This document shows, one piece after another, positions 1-13,000 of a stretch of DNA of 64,000 nt (position 1 is its first letter; each line of letters begins with the position of its first letter). The DNA lies in assembly GCA_038501625.1 (NCBI GenBank), contig JAZAYU010000258.1, positions 499,001 to 563,000 of the forward strand, given 5' to 3'. The notes under the pieces were generated by a model, which made no database searches, was not told where the DNA came from, and saw only the letters and a program-made list of their open reading frames with translations. This DNA is from Corbicula japonica (Eukaryota > Mollusca > Bivalvia > Venerida > Cyrenidae). The position numbers and the translations under genes were made by a program.

Positions 1-965
1 GGACATGCGAACTTCCCATTGTACCGTGGTGCTAAGGTTCGGACCCAAATCTACATCTCGTTATACACAAACGTTCACGTAGATAACTAACAAGAAGTGA
101 TTAAATACAAACCCATGTGTCAGATTTTAGACTGTATATTCACTTTGTTCTTGCTTATCACGACCATTGTGCCACAACACCCACCAAAGCAAACTCCGCT
201 CTTCATAGCTTATGTCGAAGAACTGCAGAACTTTCCATAGCATTAAGTGATATGCTGGGCTCAAACAGGCATAAAGTTATAAAAATCGATGAATTGTTTG
301 ACCTGAAAGTACTTATCATACCAATTATTTTCAAGCTGTTAGCATTTAAATAAACGAATGTCAATAATGAAAAGCAAAACAAATCTTTAAACGGGTTGGA
401 TGCTGAAAGACGAATACCAAATTTCAATAAACGATCTATTTGCCTGCAGAAACCGATGATTCAGTCCGCTCGACTAAGCAGTCACTTGAACATCAATGTC
501 TTCTTGAACATCAATGTCTTCTTAAAATCATATATGACAAGTCTACCAAGCAATACACAAATCTGAATAACAACAAGCCTGAACAAATGCAGAAAAATTA
601 TGTTTTCATCATCACTGTTTGCAAATTATCAACTAAAAGTAACGTTCATTTACATTCCTGTATGTTTCTAAAGTTCAACGTTTAAACTTTACATTGACTA
701 GTCAACTCGTTATAAGCTTGCACATTTTGCGATGAGACCTCAATTGCAACACCGAATAAGATGTAAATACATTAACAGCTGATGTACGGTTACTGGTCTT
801 GTTTCCTCAATTTTATCCCCCACATTCCGTAGGCCGTCAACGCATATTGCAGATGTCTTTGACAAGCCGATTCGAATCGAACCGTAACTTAACCGTTTAA
901 ACTCTCAATACTTAAGCCGTCAAGCATAATCAGTACACAAATCTACAATTCGCTATTTGAATTAA
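1..965. other. No gene recognised; one short tandem duplication
   Basis: I see no splice-bounded coding exon and no recognisable protein similarity here; the short open frames have composition like the surrounding AT-rich DNA. The only structure noticed is a perfect 18-bp tandem duplication at 486-521. Confidence 0.4.
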
Positions 966-969
966 CAAA

Positions 970-1925
970 AGAAAAAGAAATACAAACGCATTTCCAGAAA
1001 TGCAATCACTTAGTCTAGGATACATAATTCGGGAACGTCGACTCTGTAATCCCCATGTTCTTCATACAGCAATCATCACGAGGCTTCCATTACAACTCTG
1101 AAAATATCATAGCATCTGAGTATCTATTTAATAGGAAACTGATTTTCTCCGAATTAATGTCTTCTCCCAGCGTTGATGTAGCAAGTCAAAACAATCTTAT
1201 TTCAAAATGATGGAATCTATATATACTTCTTCCCGCGTGTTGCGTTTGAAAAATGCCAACCGGAATAATTTTATTATATACATAATGTCGTTTCCTCCAA
1301 AGCATATACGTATATTAAAATATGCTTTATAAAATGTATTGGCCTTTAATTGTTTATTGACAAATCTTAAATAACCGATTCAAATTCATATTATGTGCAC
1401 CAACAAAACAAGGTAAAACTTGTAAATAAACATATGACAAATAATACGCCTACTGAGCAAAGCTCCCAAATCTATTCTTTTATTTAGGAACATATAAAAG
1501 CAATATCAAAAAATGAATAATAAGTAATACAAAAATAATTAGTTATGAAACGCCTGGTGTTCTTCCGAAAAGAAAAACAAACGCATTTCGAAAATACAAA
1601 AACTACTTTAGGATATATCATTCAGGAATGCTGACTCGGTACTCCTTCATTCATCATTCAGCCACCATCATGAGGCTTCCAATTTAAACCTGAAAAGATC
1701 TGTGCATTTCAATATCAAAAGGAAAGTGCTAGTCTACGAATTAAATAATTTTCTTCTCCCGACATTGTCAAAGCAAGTGAAATAATCTAATTTCAAAATG
1801 ATCAATCTATATAAACTTCATCCAAGCAAAGCTTAAAAGCTGGAATAATTTAATGAGATACATAATGTTCCAAGGCATATACATATATAAAATATGCTAT
1901 CTAAAATATATGTGTCCTTAATCGC
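970..1925. repeat. Diverged tandem/segmental duplication, two units about 596 bp apart
   Basis: Unit 1 (about 970-1345) and unit 2 (about 1565-1925) share a collinear series of words: AAACGCATTTC, a shared GAGGCTTCCA, TTTCAAAATGAT, then ATACATAATGT and a run ending in AAATATGCT. Many substitutions and small indels separate them, so the duplication is old. No coding potential is seen in either unit. Confidence 0.7.
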
Positions 1926-4470
1926 TAAAGTCTAATCGCAAAGATAAAAAACAAAACAAAAATCATATTGTACCATATGTGTCAACAAAACAAATTATAA
2001 AATTGTAAATGAAAGATTATCCTTCTATTACACAGTGCTCTGTATTACATTCTTTCATTTTCACCGTATAAACGTAATATCAAAATTATTATTTATGAAA
2101 GACGTTTTCCTTCCTAAACTCTGAAAACTGACAAGATGAAAACAGATCTGACAAAATAATTTGTCATCGGGTTCCGAATATCGCCTTTATTGCCGATTCT
2201 CTGCTAAAGTTGCCTCAATATCCTAGCGGCACTGCATGAGGATTTCGTGAATCATCACAACGAATAACCTTGGAGCATACGTGTAAATGATTACGTTAAA
2301 CCATGAAATAGTACAATTATTATGACATAAACAATCATCCACGACGAATACTATTATAATAAAACATGAACTAAATGAAAAACCTACATATACTATGCGC
2401 CATAATTTGTCATTCTTTTTAACTGAACAAATAATAAAACACAAAAATTCCTATTTTACCTCAAAAAAAGTTTAAGCAAATGCTTTATGCATCGGTTAAC
2501 TAATATTCTTTAAATTATATATATCAATTATTTTAATAAAACACTGACAATATAGTAACTGTACGTCATGCTATGAGACCGAGTAATGTTACGTGGCACC
2601 CTCTTACGTGGCAATCGTACTGAAACTAGATACAAGTTATCAAATAAAAAACAACGGCTAGCTCCGAGCCAACCAGCTTAGTTATTGCGACGTCTGGGAG
2701 CAACCCAGTTAAGCAAGTAGCCGAATACAAAGAAAACAATAATTTATCAAAAGATAACTGAATTATATAAACTGACCTTAATACTCCTCTTTGAATCACC
2801 ATAAAGTTTGTCGCCGAAGTATCTTTTCAATACACAAAAAGCTCATTCCCACTTATCTCGTGTGTTTTGTCCAATATGTTGTAGTCGTCTTCACTCATGA
2901 CTGGCAAATATGAAAACCTCGAGTGCAGATAGAGTAACATTATTGCCTTATATATCCTTTACACTTCGAAATTCTCGTGTATTCTCCCGCCAAATCACTA
3001 AGCATAATATTACCGTAATAAACATAAAACCGTATTTACTTCACTAAACACCAGTACAAATATGTATATCCTAAACGAGAATAATTTTATTTAATTTGTG
3101 TTATAGTCATAATCTGTTCCCTACACCTACCCAAGGTGTTGATTCAATCAGTTTTGTCAGGGTGTCACATTGTTATATATGATCAAAATTTACAACACTT
3201 GCAGCAACAGTCAGAGGTGCTAATGCGATCAAATGTGTCATATTTAATAATAATAAATAAATTAATTTCTCAACCAATTTCCATGTTGGACAATGCAAAA
3301 TACACAGCTTATGTTGCAACTGCTTCAATATTAGATTCTGTGCTAGTGTACACCAAGTGACTTGTGTTGACTAAGGACATTGATCAAAAGAGCATATTGA
3401 CACATAAATGATGTTAATTGTAGTTCTGATAGATGATTTTACAACTCATACTTTGTTCATATAAAACATTTTTACATTTATCTATGTTAATGTTTTTTGT
3501 TTAAATTGCTTTCACAAAAATAAATAATAATAATGTTATTTTCTTTTGTTGCAACATTTTGTCAATTGTTTTCCCACCTGTTTAGTCATGATTGTCTTGG
3601 ACAAAAATCCAGAAAAAGTACATGTTGCTTTGTACAAAATGTCCCATCAATGAAGCAACTTGTTGAAAAATATTTTATAAAACATCATAAACTGATATAG
3701 AACATATTAACACAATGATAATAAAATCTTTATAAACAAAATGAAAATGTGGCCTATTTGAGCTTTTTCAAAATCAAGTTTGGCACATTTGACTTGTTTG
3801 TGGCCTATTCATTGTAATCCATATACCAAATCCATGGTATTTGATCGTAAATTTGGTGTGGATAGACTGATAACAATCTATCAACCAATACAATAAAAAT
3901 AAACATTATGTTTATGCAGTTTAGACCCAATGTAGACCCTCATTTTTTTAGTGGGGGCGGGGGTGTTGGGGCGGCAAGTGTCTTCATTTTTTTTGGAAAA
4001 AAGGGTCAGTCTTCAAAGCCCCTGTGGTGTAGATTTGCTCAAGTGGCATGTGTTTTATAAACAATATAAAAGAAATCTCATGCCACGTGTTCAGTTTTCA
4101 GCTATTTATCCCCGCTTCACGTGTTTTCGACGCAGTAGCGCAAAAATTTATAAGGTGCTAGAAAAACAAATAAGTTTGAAAAATTGACAAAAAACTCTAT
4201 CATTCAAAGTATTTCTTACTTTTAATTACCGTGAAATCATTCTAAAATGACATGCTGATCTCAGTGTAAACAAAAATGGAGGTCACCCTACAAGCAATTG
4301 CTGTCTATGACGTCATAGGATTTCGACGCGCGCATACTAATTTACACTGCACATAAAATATAGCGTGACAATAATTAATAGCACATTCAGCACAACTGGT
4401 TAACATGTTTAAAACTAAACAAAGTGGGTTTTTTTACAATATAACTTTTTTCTGTCAAATATTGGCAGTT
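1926..4470. other. No gene recognised; short G-rich run
   Basis: This is AT-rich DNA without a supported exon. A G-rich run at about 3951-3974 (GGGGG, GGGGG, GGGG and a GG) could form a weak quadruplex but is otherwise unexplained. The left terminus of the neighbouring pogo-type element should lie here, but I could not define an inverted repeat. Confidence 0.35.
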
Positions 4471-4480
4471 TTATGCACAT

Positions 4481-6425
4481 TTATTGGCAATTAGGACATA
4501 GGAATGAGTCCCCTCTTCTAAGCACCCTAACTGTGGTGCAAAATGACAGGTGTACCCAACCCTTGCACTGGTCACATTGTCCCCATTTTACTATAGTGAG
4601 AATGTATAACTGTGGGAAGCTTGCGCTTGGTGGCCTTGCTCTTCACACCAGATGGTCCAGCTACTGCTTGATGTCTGGGTGTCTCAACTGGCTTCTTAGT
4701 GTTTTGAGTCCCAACATGCTGTCTGATAGCCTCTAAAATGGACGGCTCTGTTATCGCCTTGCCCCCGACAACTTTACTTAGGGTTTTCCTCACCTTGGCA
4801 GACTTGACATTCTTTAGAATCTGGCCACCCCTGTTCTCAAGGAAAGTCACTGCTTGTTGACACAGGTCTTCTTTGCCACCATCAGATGACTGATTAGCTT
4901 CTGCAGGTTTTGAAAATGCAGTTGAAGGGGCTAAGGATTCTGGTCTGATGACAGATGGATTAAAGGGGAAAATTCCTGCCTTTCTGAATGCTGCCTGAAC
5001 ATTTGCTGGGCTCAAGGTTGAGGAGTAAACTTTACAAGCAATGCTGCAGACATTATATCTTGTAACAGCCAATCCACCAGACTCTCTTAAGAAAGAATGA
5101 CAAGCTGAGTTCTACGCTATTTCGAAAGGACTAAAACAGCTGACATCAAGCGGTTGTAACAGATGGCTGCAATGGGGTGAAAGATTAAACAAGATGATGA
5201 AGTTCTGGATAGCCCATTCAATAAGAGGAATGGTGACATGACTTCTGTGGCCATCGTATAAAACCAGAACGTATGTGTCTGAGTCCCTTGCTGGCAGATA
5301 CTTCAGGAGGTGTTCTTTCATGAACTTCTCAAAGATCAATGAGTTCGACCATCCGGATTCCGAAACATCCCCAGCAACACCAGGTGAACCATCCTGAATC
5401 AAGCATCCTTTGACTCGGGAAAACAAAAAATGGTGGCACTGACTGACCCACAGCATTAGCAGCTCCAATCACTGTAACAGTTTTCCCTTTGCCAGATGTA
5501 ACTGCCTGGGCTTTGTAATGTTTGCCTGCAATAATTTTGGGCGGCTTATGCTCAGTACTAAGTCCCTTTTCATCCACATTGTAGACCATATGAGGCTTGT
5601 TTCTGAGATTGTACTTGGCTAGTATGGTGTCAAGTTCAGTAAAGTAATTGGTGACAGCTGATTCAGTTGCAGATTTGACTCTGGCAATGTCTAGACTCCT
5701 GGGTTTTTTCACGTTCAAGTCTTGCCACCTGCTCAAGAAGCTATACAACCACTGTAGACTAAGTGTGTGCTGTTTGTCTCTTAAACCCAGATGTACCGCA
5801 TAGTCAGTGTCAAGGTTTAATGTCTCTTGACGGGAGTAACTATATCCTACCTCCCCCATGGTATTTAGATGTGCAGCTAATATAGCTTTCTGCTCTTGCG
5901 TAAACATAGGAGCTGGTCCAGACTTTAGAACATCAATGTCGACTCTTCCTCTTACACGATCCTTCAAGGTTGTGATTGGAACCATGTACCTCTAAGAAGC
6001 TTGTTGAACAGGCAACCCATCATCAATCACTGCCAGATACGCATCTGAAAGACTTTGTGAGTCATAGGATCTGTAAGGTCCACGGGAGCTTGATTTGATC
6101 TGAAATAAAATAAAGAAATATTAAGAAAATTTCACTACGCAGTCAAATGGCAATTACAACTTCATTAAAAAAAATCGAATTAGTGCATATCCCATTTTGT
6201 GACGCGTTTTCTTTGGTGAGAAGTATACTTTGAAAACCCGACAAAACCACGTAACTTATAGTAGTAAAGAGGTGTGTCTGCAGACAAACTGTCATCGGAT
6301 TTTACCGAGTGTAAAAGGGAGAAAATTAGAGATTTTTGTTGGGGGTTTTTAGGATTAGGGAAGAATAAAGCAAAACTCATTGATACAAATGAAGGTAAAG
6401 CTGTACTTACGGTTCTTATCTCCAT
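4481..6425 (-). pseudogene. Pogo/Tigger/Jerky-type DDE transposase, spliced and disabled
   Basis: Cut-and-paste DNA transposase of the pogo branch of the Tc1/mariner superfamily, now broken. Exon 1 (6411-6425) encodes five residues and ends at a GTAAGT donor. Exon 2 starts at 6099 after a TTTCAG acceptor in the same phase, and encodes a psq-type helix-turn-helix start (SYDSQSLSDAYLAV). The core shows the three DDE_1 acidic positions: NVDEKG, VLYDGHRSH and LLQPLDV. The tail, in another frame (about 4481-4575), has a PHD-like pattern CDQC...WVH...C...CPNC. Damage: in-frame TAG at 5992-5994, a one-base shift near 5395, TAG at 5112-5114, and a shift near 4580. Terminal repeats were not found, so the element limits are unknown. 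Confidence 0.85.
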
Positions 6426-6429
6426 TTGT

Positions 6430-9400
6430 TGAAATTAGGTCAAATTTACTACGTTGTTTACTATCTGTCAAAATATCCCGTTGCGGTCTCGCGAGAGTCG
6501 CGTGTTATGCAAATTAACCGGATATTCCCCTAGCGGCGAATTTTTATGTCGATCGAAAACGGATGAGATAGCTAACATGTTTGAATGACGAACATGACCG
6601 GTGACAAAAAACTCTTATACAAAACTGAATTGTGGCGCTGGTCTACGCTAAGCTCAGTGCGTCTCACACTGTGAGTGACTGAACATTGCGAGGTCCATTT
6701 CACAATTCAACGTCACATAAAAGTTGGTTATCACCAGCCTTACATGTTGTTTTCAAGAAAAACTCCGTGCATCTGATTTTTACGTCACTGGGCCTTATGC
6801 TCCATTGAATTTAAAGGCCTAACAATCCACTGACAAGCTACCATTCAGTAGTTTTCAACTTGATTTCCTGAGACTAAAAATGGCCGATTGCTAGTATTGC
6901 TATGGTTATAACGAACGACAACCTACTCTCTAAACTAACTATTTATTTTTATGCTTTCCAAAATGCTAGTCCGATAATAATGCTAACGAATAATAAGTTT
7001 TAATTTTTAAAGATATTTTGCAATTAACGATTTATACAAATAAGGCCTACGAACAAAATTTGTCAAAATAATACTTTGCCGTAAGTTTTTACCGGTCAGG
7101 TTTTTTCCCGTGTTTACATGCCCTTATGCTTTGCACAACCAGTAACCAGCGCAAACTTTCGGGACATCGTTTTTTAAGCCTTAGTGAATGGGCATTCCTG
7201 CGACCTTAAGACGAGCTTAACGCTCGGGTCGCTTCGCGACCCGAGCTAGAGCTGGATAATAGGAAACCATAATAAAAATGGAAGTAAATTTTTAGCTAAT
7301 GCGCGCAGTTAATATCGTTTTGAAATTGTTGCTTTTATAACTACTCTCCTTTATAATGATGCAGCCCCGTCGGGTTGTATTAAATTGAAAATACAGAATT
7401 CACTTGAACCCGTTGATGCGTTTAGTGTTGTCTGGTGCTGTCTGGTGCAGTACAGATCGAAGTGTTGTCTGGTGCAGTACAGATCGCGGGCGGGCTTTTT
7501 ATTGTGTGTATGTTTCGTTTCTTGCTCTAAAACACAATGATTTTGCAGAATAATTTTAGCTGAACTTAGTATGGCGTTTTCACTGTTGTCCGTCTGTGTC
7601 CCATAAATACATGAACTTCGCTAAAGTAACTGTTACTATTATTAGAAACGTATGAAGTAAATATGTTTCATATTGACCATGGAATCATCATTATTCAAGA
7701 ACCATGCAGATTCTGTAACTGGTCAGTACCGAACCTTTAACACCATGGATGGTTGTAGCATATTTCTCTTAAGCAGTTGAGAAGCCTAGTCCTTTGCTAA
7801 TTCTCTAAAATACCTGAACCAATATGTGGCAAGTGTCCACACTTTTTTCCTTTCGTTAGAATTATCTAAGAGTTAGAGTAACAACCCTTGATTTTAGCGA
7901 TTCTAATGACTCCTGATGATACTTAAACAGTATAAAGCTTTGGCTTCAGCCTATTAACAAAAATTTACCAATAAAATGTTTATGTCAGCTCTTAAACAAA
8001 TCATAATGGCAACTCGTCGACAGAAATAGGTAAAAATGTGCAGACTTTTCAACTTTTCCTTGTTATAAAGACTTGTCTACAAGACTGTATATAGGTCTGT
8101 GAACTTATCGAAAATGTTAAACTGCACAAAACAAACAAAGTGATGTCCGTGCCATCAATAATACAGTAATCAATAATAATAATAATAATAATGCACTAAT
8201 CCTGCATATTATCACCATCAAGTAGAAAACGTTTAAATATTAAAACATTAGTTAACGTGTTAATACTCGTACATTTTAAATGCCTGCTAAATAAAAAAAT
8301 TGTGTGCGGTGGGTGTCAGTCTACGCAAAGTGGTCTGAATATTTAAATGGTGCTCTCCACAGACAGTGTCTTGGCGGACCAGAAAATAATGCCCATGCCC
8401 TGGTCTTTAGATGCTGATTTTGAAAAACTTGAGTCAATCGTTTCCGTGGCAATTCAAAAAGTAACGGAGATAGGAACATTACATACCAATGCAAGAACTG
8501 CAACTAAAAACATTTTATTTTATAGCCCTGTTTTGTAGAAGGTGAAATAAAAAGAAACCAGAAATCCTGATCAGTCAACAAAAACATCATATACCCGTAT
8601 ATAGGATTCGCCGATTTCCTTAGTATAAACTGGATGTCGTAGCTTTCTCTGCTTGCCTCTTAAGGTGTTTTGGTTGCTTTTCTGATAACAGACTTTCGTT
8701 GTGAGTTGCTAGGTATAATAGAAAAATATTATACAAAGAATGTCTTTTCTTCTGTTTGGACTTATTTTTTACTCGTCAATGGCGAAATAGCTTACTGATC
8801 TGGGCTATTTATTATTTGTTTCGTGGTCATAGATTCTGACAATTGAATCGAACTGGTAATTATGCTAGTTAAATCAGTTTTTTTACTATACTATATGTTA
8901 AACCTAGTTCGGCCTTAATGTTGTGGATGGCTTTAGGCAAGAGCTCAAATTCTGAACGTCATATAATTATATTACCTAGCCGTTAAAATATAGATAAGGC
9001 GTTACTGGAGGAATCCCAAACTGCGCCTCGAGGTCCATTAGTGCTGCGTCAAATTCAGTAACCGACAGGCTGTGCTGGGTCAACTGTGTATAATGCAGGG
9101 CCTACATGAGTGTCAGCCTTGTGGAGCCTCGTATGTCTGCCTTGTCGATGCATTTTTCATAACAATCGCCAGATTCTCATAATAAATATGAAAAAGATTG
9201 ATCTACCTGATCGTAATATCAATCTTTTCATGGATGTTATAATTAATTGTCTAAACAGGGCTTTGTTCATTACTTAATATCACTTTCTGGTCCTTATTTG
9301 CTGCATGTCGTAAAATGGCTTACTTTAAGCTCATCCCGACGTCATGGATTCAAGATCATAAAACTGAGATTTGAGAACAATCTTAATTCTCAAGCATCTG

Positions 9401-9880
9401 ATTTTCTAAAATGGCGACTAGTCGTTAGCCAATCAGATGCTTCAGATACGAGACTGTTCTCCAATGTCAATTTAATGATCTTGGGCCCAGGTTTGCATCG
9501 AAACAGAAGATGATTGCTTGGCCCCTAAATAAAGAAGTAAATTTTCGAGAAAAAAAAACGTATACATTTTATACATAAAAATGGTTATTAAATTAAGATA
9601 TTTACAAGCATTAAAATATCGCAGACTGTTACAATTCATGTTTTGGTTGTATTTTTATTTAAACATTATTTCCAGTGTCAAACGGTTTGTTTTAAAATTA
9701 AACTTAACTACTAATCATTTGGTGTTATTCGCTTTTAATAAAAAAGTGATAAATTATGGAACTATAGAAAATAACACCGTTAAATGGTTGTATATAACAA
9801 TTCTTCTGAATTCTTTTGAGCTTTTTTATAAAGTATTAATCTTTATCCAAACTCATTTCACAAACTATTCATTTGATTTC
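6430..9880. other. No gene recognised; hairpin, short direct repeat, AAT microsatellite
   Basis: No supported exon. Structures: a perfect 11-bp stem with a 3-nt loop at 7222-7246 (GCTCGGGTCGC and its complement); a 27-bp-spaced direct repeat of TCTGGTGCAGTACAGATCG at 7437-7487; an (AAT)n run at about 8171-8190; and the foldback element at 9351-9484 listed separately. The open frame at 9247-9513 overlaps that foldback and is not treated as a gene. Confidence 0.4.
9351..9484. repeat. Foldback MITE-like imperfect palindrome
   Basis: CAAGATCAT at the left pairs with ATGATCTTG at the right. Inside, an AAGCATCTGATT / AATCAGATGCTT stem (9392-9403 with 9431-9442) lies around a short loop containing AAATGGCGACTAG. 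The whole segment is one long imperfect hairpin, as expected for a short non-autonomous foldback element. The GGGCCCAGG word just outside may belong to its right end. Confidence 0.6.
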
Positions 9881-9882
9881 AG

Positions 9883-10017
9883 AATAATGAAGATACTTCA
9901 ACCTTACCAACCACAGTTTGGTGCGCAGTTGACACAGGAGGAGTTTATAAAAGATCTTCTCGAGGAAAACAGAACGGTCATCAATAAACTATCTTCTAGT
10001 AAAAGTCTGGTCTCAAA
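9883..10017 (+). CDS. Mieap-like gene exon 1 (start exon)
   Basis: TTGATTTCAG acceptor before 9883, ATG at 9887, GTAGGT donor at 10018, ending in phase 2. It encodes MKILQPYQPQFGAQL and then a charged helix (EEFIKDLLEENRTVINKL) that begins the coiled coil. The acceptor implies an upstream 5' UTR exon that I could not locate. Confidence 0.8.
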
Positions 10018-13000
10018 GTAGGTCACCAGAATTTGATAAATAATTTAAGAACATCAGCGTGTTGTCCTCAACGCTCAGTGTTCTATATGAAAATTAATTT
10101 ACTCCGAGACAACGTTTGACGTTGAAGAATAGGGAAGCTTACATACCCACTCCGACGTCAGCGTTAGCGTTTGCGTCGGCGTCCATTTATGCACTTGGTC
10201 CCATAACTACTTGATTGAAAACTTACAATATAAAGTGATAATCAATATCTGCATCGTTACCAACATACTCTCCTACAAATACTGTTAAAATTATGCCCCT
10301 TTTTCACTTATGTGTTAACTAAAATATGACTTGGCCCAAAACTTTGAAACTACTTGGGGTATCAACTTAAATTTGGAATATATAATCACAATTTAAAACA
10401 ACATCATTACCAATAAGACCCATAATTCTCCTACAAATACTTTTCAAGTAAAGCCCTATTTTCACTTAGATTTTGTTATAACCAAACCTTGCACTTCGTT
10501 AATGACTATTTTTGAAACTACTTAGGTATCAACTTCAAACTTAGATTTTTTTACCGTCATAATCTTCATCATAATCAATTAGACCTATAACTCTAACACA
10601 AAGATATGTCCAACTATCCCCTTCTTCATTTTAAGACTTTGATTAAGTTTTTAAACAATTGCCCAATAACTGTGAAACTACTATAGATTTCAACTTCAAA
10701 CTTGAAATTCAATTTTTACCTTCATACCTTTACCAAGATCTATTATATTTTAAGGTTAGGCCTCTTCTTCACTTAAGAGTTTGTATCAAAGTTTTTATTC
10801 AGATAGTCCATCCATTTAATATTATGTAAGTGATTGACATTTAACTAATAATGATTCGCTTTCATCATATTTGTCTCCACTTGTCATTTTCGAAAGTTAT
10901 GTTTAAAAGAAATATACATGTTAGTAGAAGTTTGATCGTATTAGAAAAATAGAAAAAACTGATTTTTGAAAACTGTTTAGATTATCATTCAAACCATTTC
11001 TTTCCTTCATGAACATGAAGTTATTCTGTTTTCAGGCTAAAGGAACAACTGTGTTTCTCGAACCAGGCATTAAATGTGTAAGTACTTCCGAAAGATGATT
11101 AAATGTATAATTTTAAACGATAGATGTAAATGAACTATATTAAGCATTCAACAGACGAGTGAACGATGATTTCATACTGTTATCGACATTTAATCGGTAA
11201 CCGGTGTCACATAATGACGAATACTTTATCAGGGTTATCCGCGCATCCTTTTAATGGCGTAGTCCCGGCTAGATTAGTCGATAGAGCGTAAGACTTTATT
11301 AAGTTAGGATCGTGTCCATTTTATTGAGGATCAGGTCAGAGTGGTTAATGGGTTAACCCAAAATATTGAAAATGAACAAGTGCCTGGATTTTAACTGGAA
11401 TTTATTTTAAGGATTAGTAATGACATAATATCTCCTAACTTACATAACAGTTGTTTTAAGATTATTCATTTATGTGTATTGCAATGTATTTAGAATGAAA
11501 TTTTTCCTTAAACAATTAAACGTTTGTAACGATGTCAAAGATTTCATTGAACATAATCTTTGCATAACAGAAATACTTTCAAAACAAGTTTATAAAAAAA
11601 ATAAAGGAAAACCTTTTGAACGTTTTATCGTTGATACTCAGATTAATTCAAAACTACAGTTGTTTCAGGTCAGTTTCTTTTTCAAATTTCATTTCATATT
11701 ATTTATCTTGTAACTTCTAAAATCTGCTTGTGTTTTCAAAACTTCGTACAAAATGTATTTTCAAGAAAAAAAGTGATTAGTATAAGACTTTAAGTTTAAC
11801 TCAATCAACTTAGAAAGAGTCTTTGTTACTTTGTAAGTTTAAATTATCTTTTTTAGAATTTATTAATACATGTATGCATTTCCATTACTGCCCATGATAA
11901 GGCTCAATCAAACTGAGCCTGCAATATTTTCATATGTGTCGTGTTCGGTTGCTTTTAAAGAGCCCTTCTCATCTATTTCAATACCGTTGTCTGTGTCCTT
12001 TGGTGGCTTTCAAATTCTCTCGTACATTCAATCAGGTTGTTATCAGTTACGTTCTTGGAAGGTCGTTGAATTCGAAAATTATGTACTATGTTAATAGTAC
12101 TTCTAAAATTACTCTTTTTAATATTTCGTTCAGTTTAAAGATGGGCAAATTCAATATAATTGTCTGCACAATTTCATAATTGTCGTGATATGGTAACCTA
12201 CCCCAATTTATTTATTTTGTGTCAGTGTTTGTTGCTGATGACTGTTATCGGATGCTGTTGTTTGTTAACATTTAAAATGTTTAATTTTGTTAGTCTACTG
12301 ATCTGTATAAAAAGGTGATACTATGAACTTTGTCACTTTCATTTTAGTAAGGTACGTGCGATTTCTGTAAATGCTTACTTCAGATTGTATTGAGGCGAAT
12401 CTTTTCTGCAAGAGTTATACCGAAATTTCTTAGCCGACAGCCTAATTTTAATTGTCGGATAGCCTTTTACAAATCCGGCTTCTCTACGGTAGTTCAGTCA
12501 TCATTACATATTGATTATCAATAATTTTTTAACATTTTTAATTGGTAATTTAATAATATATCACCGACGACTAAAAATATGCCAAGAATTTCGGACGGGT
12601 TTGAAACGCGGAGTATTCATGTATGCGCCCTAGAGCTTTAACCTAAGACAAAGTATAATCAAACAAAGGGAGGCAGGTGGGACCTTTGCATTAACAAGCT
12701 CGTGGAATGAGCCTAAAATTATTATAACTTATAATGTTTTCTCGATTCGCTCCTAAAATATTGAAAGTAATATAGACTGCATTACATACAAAAAAATCAT
12801 TTTGACCAAGCAAACGGTTGTGTAAATTTTAATGTGTTCGAGTATATGCCTTCAAACGTGTAAATCTAAGAAATACTTTCACGGTTGGGCCATTTTCAGT
12901 AAACAATTTAACTATTAACAATAGAAACTCTTCAACTCAAAACAATACACCGATTTATTCGGACTGAGCTATTTCCAACGTTTTTAACAATGTTAAGCAG

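Noticed and set aside
3951..3974. Functional G-quadruplex
   Set aside because: Only three long G-runs and a GG; not linked to a promoter or gene.
9247..9513. 88-codon open frame as a gene
   Set aside because: It overlaps a foldback palindrome, lacks domains and is explained by the repeat.
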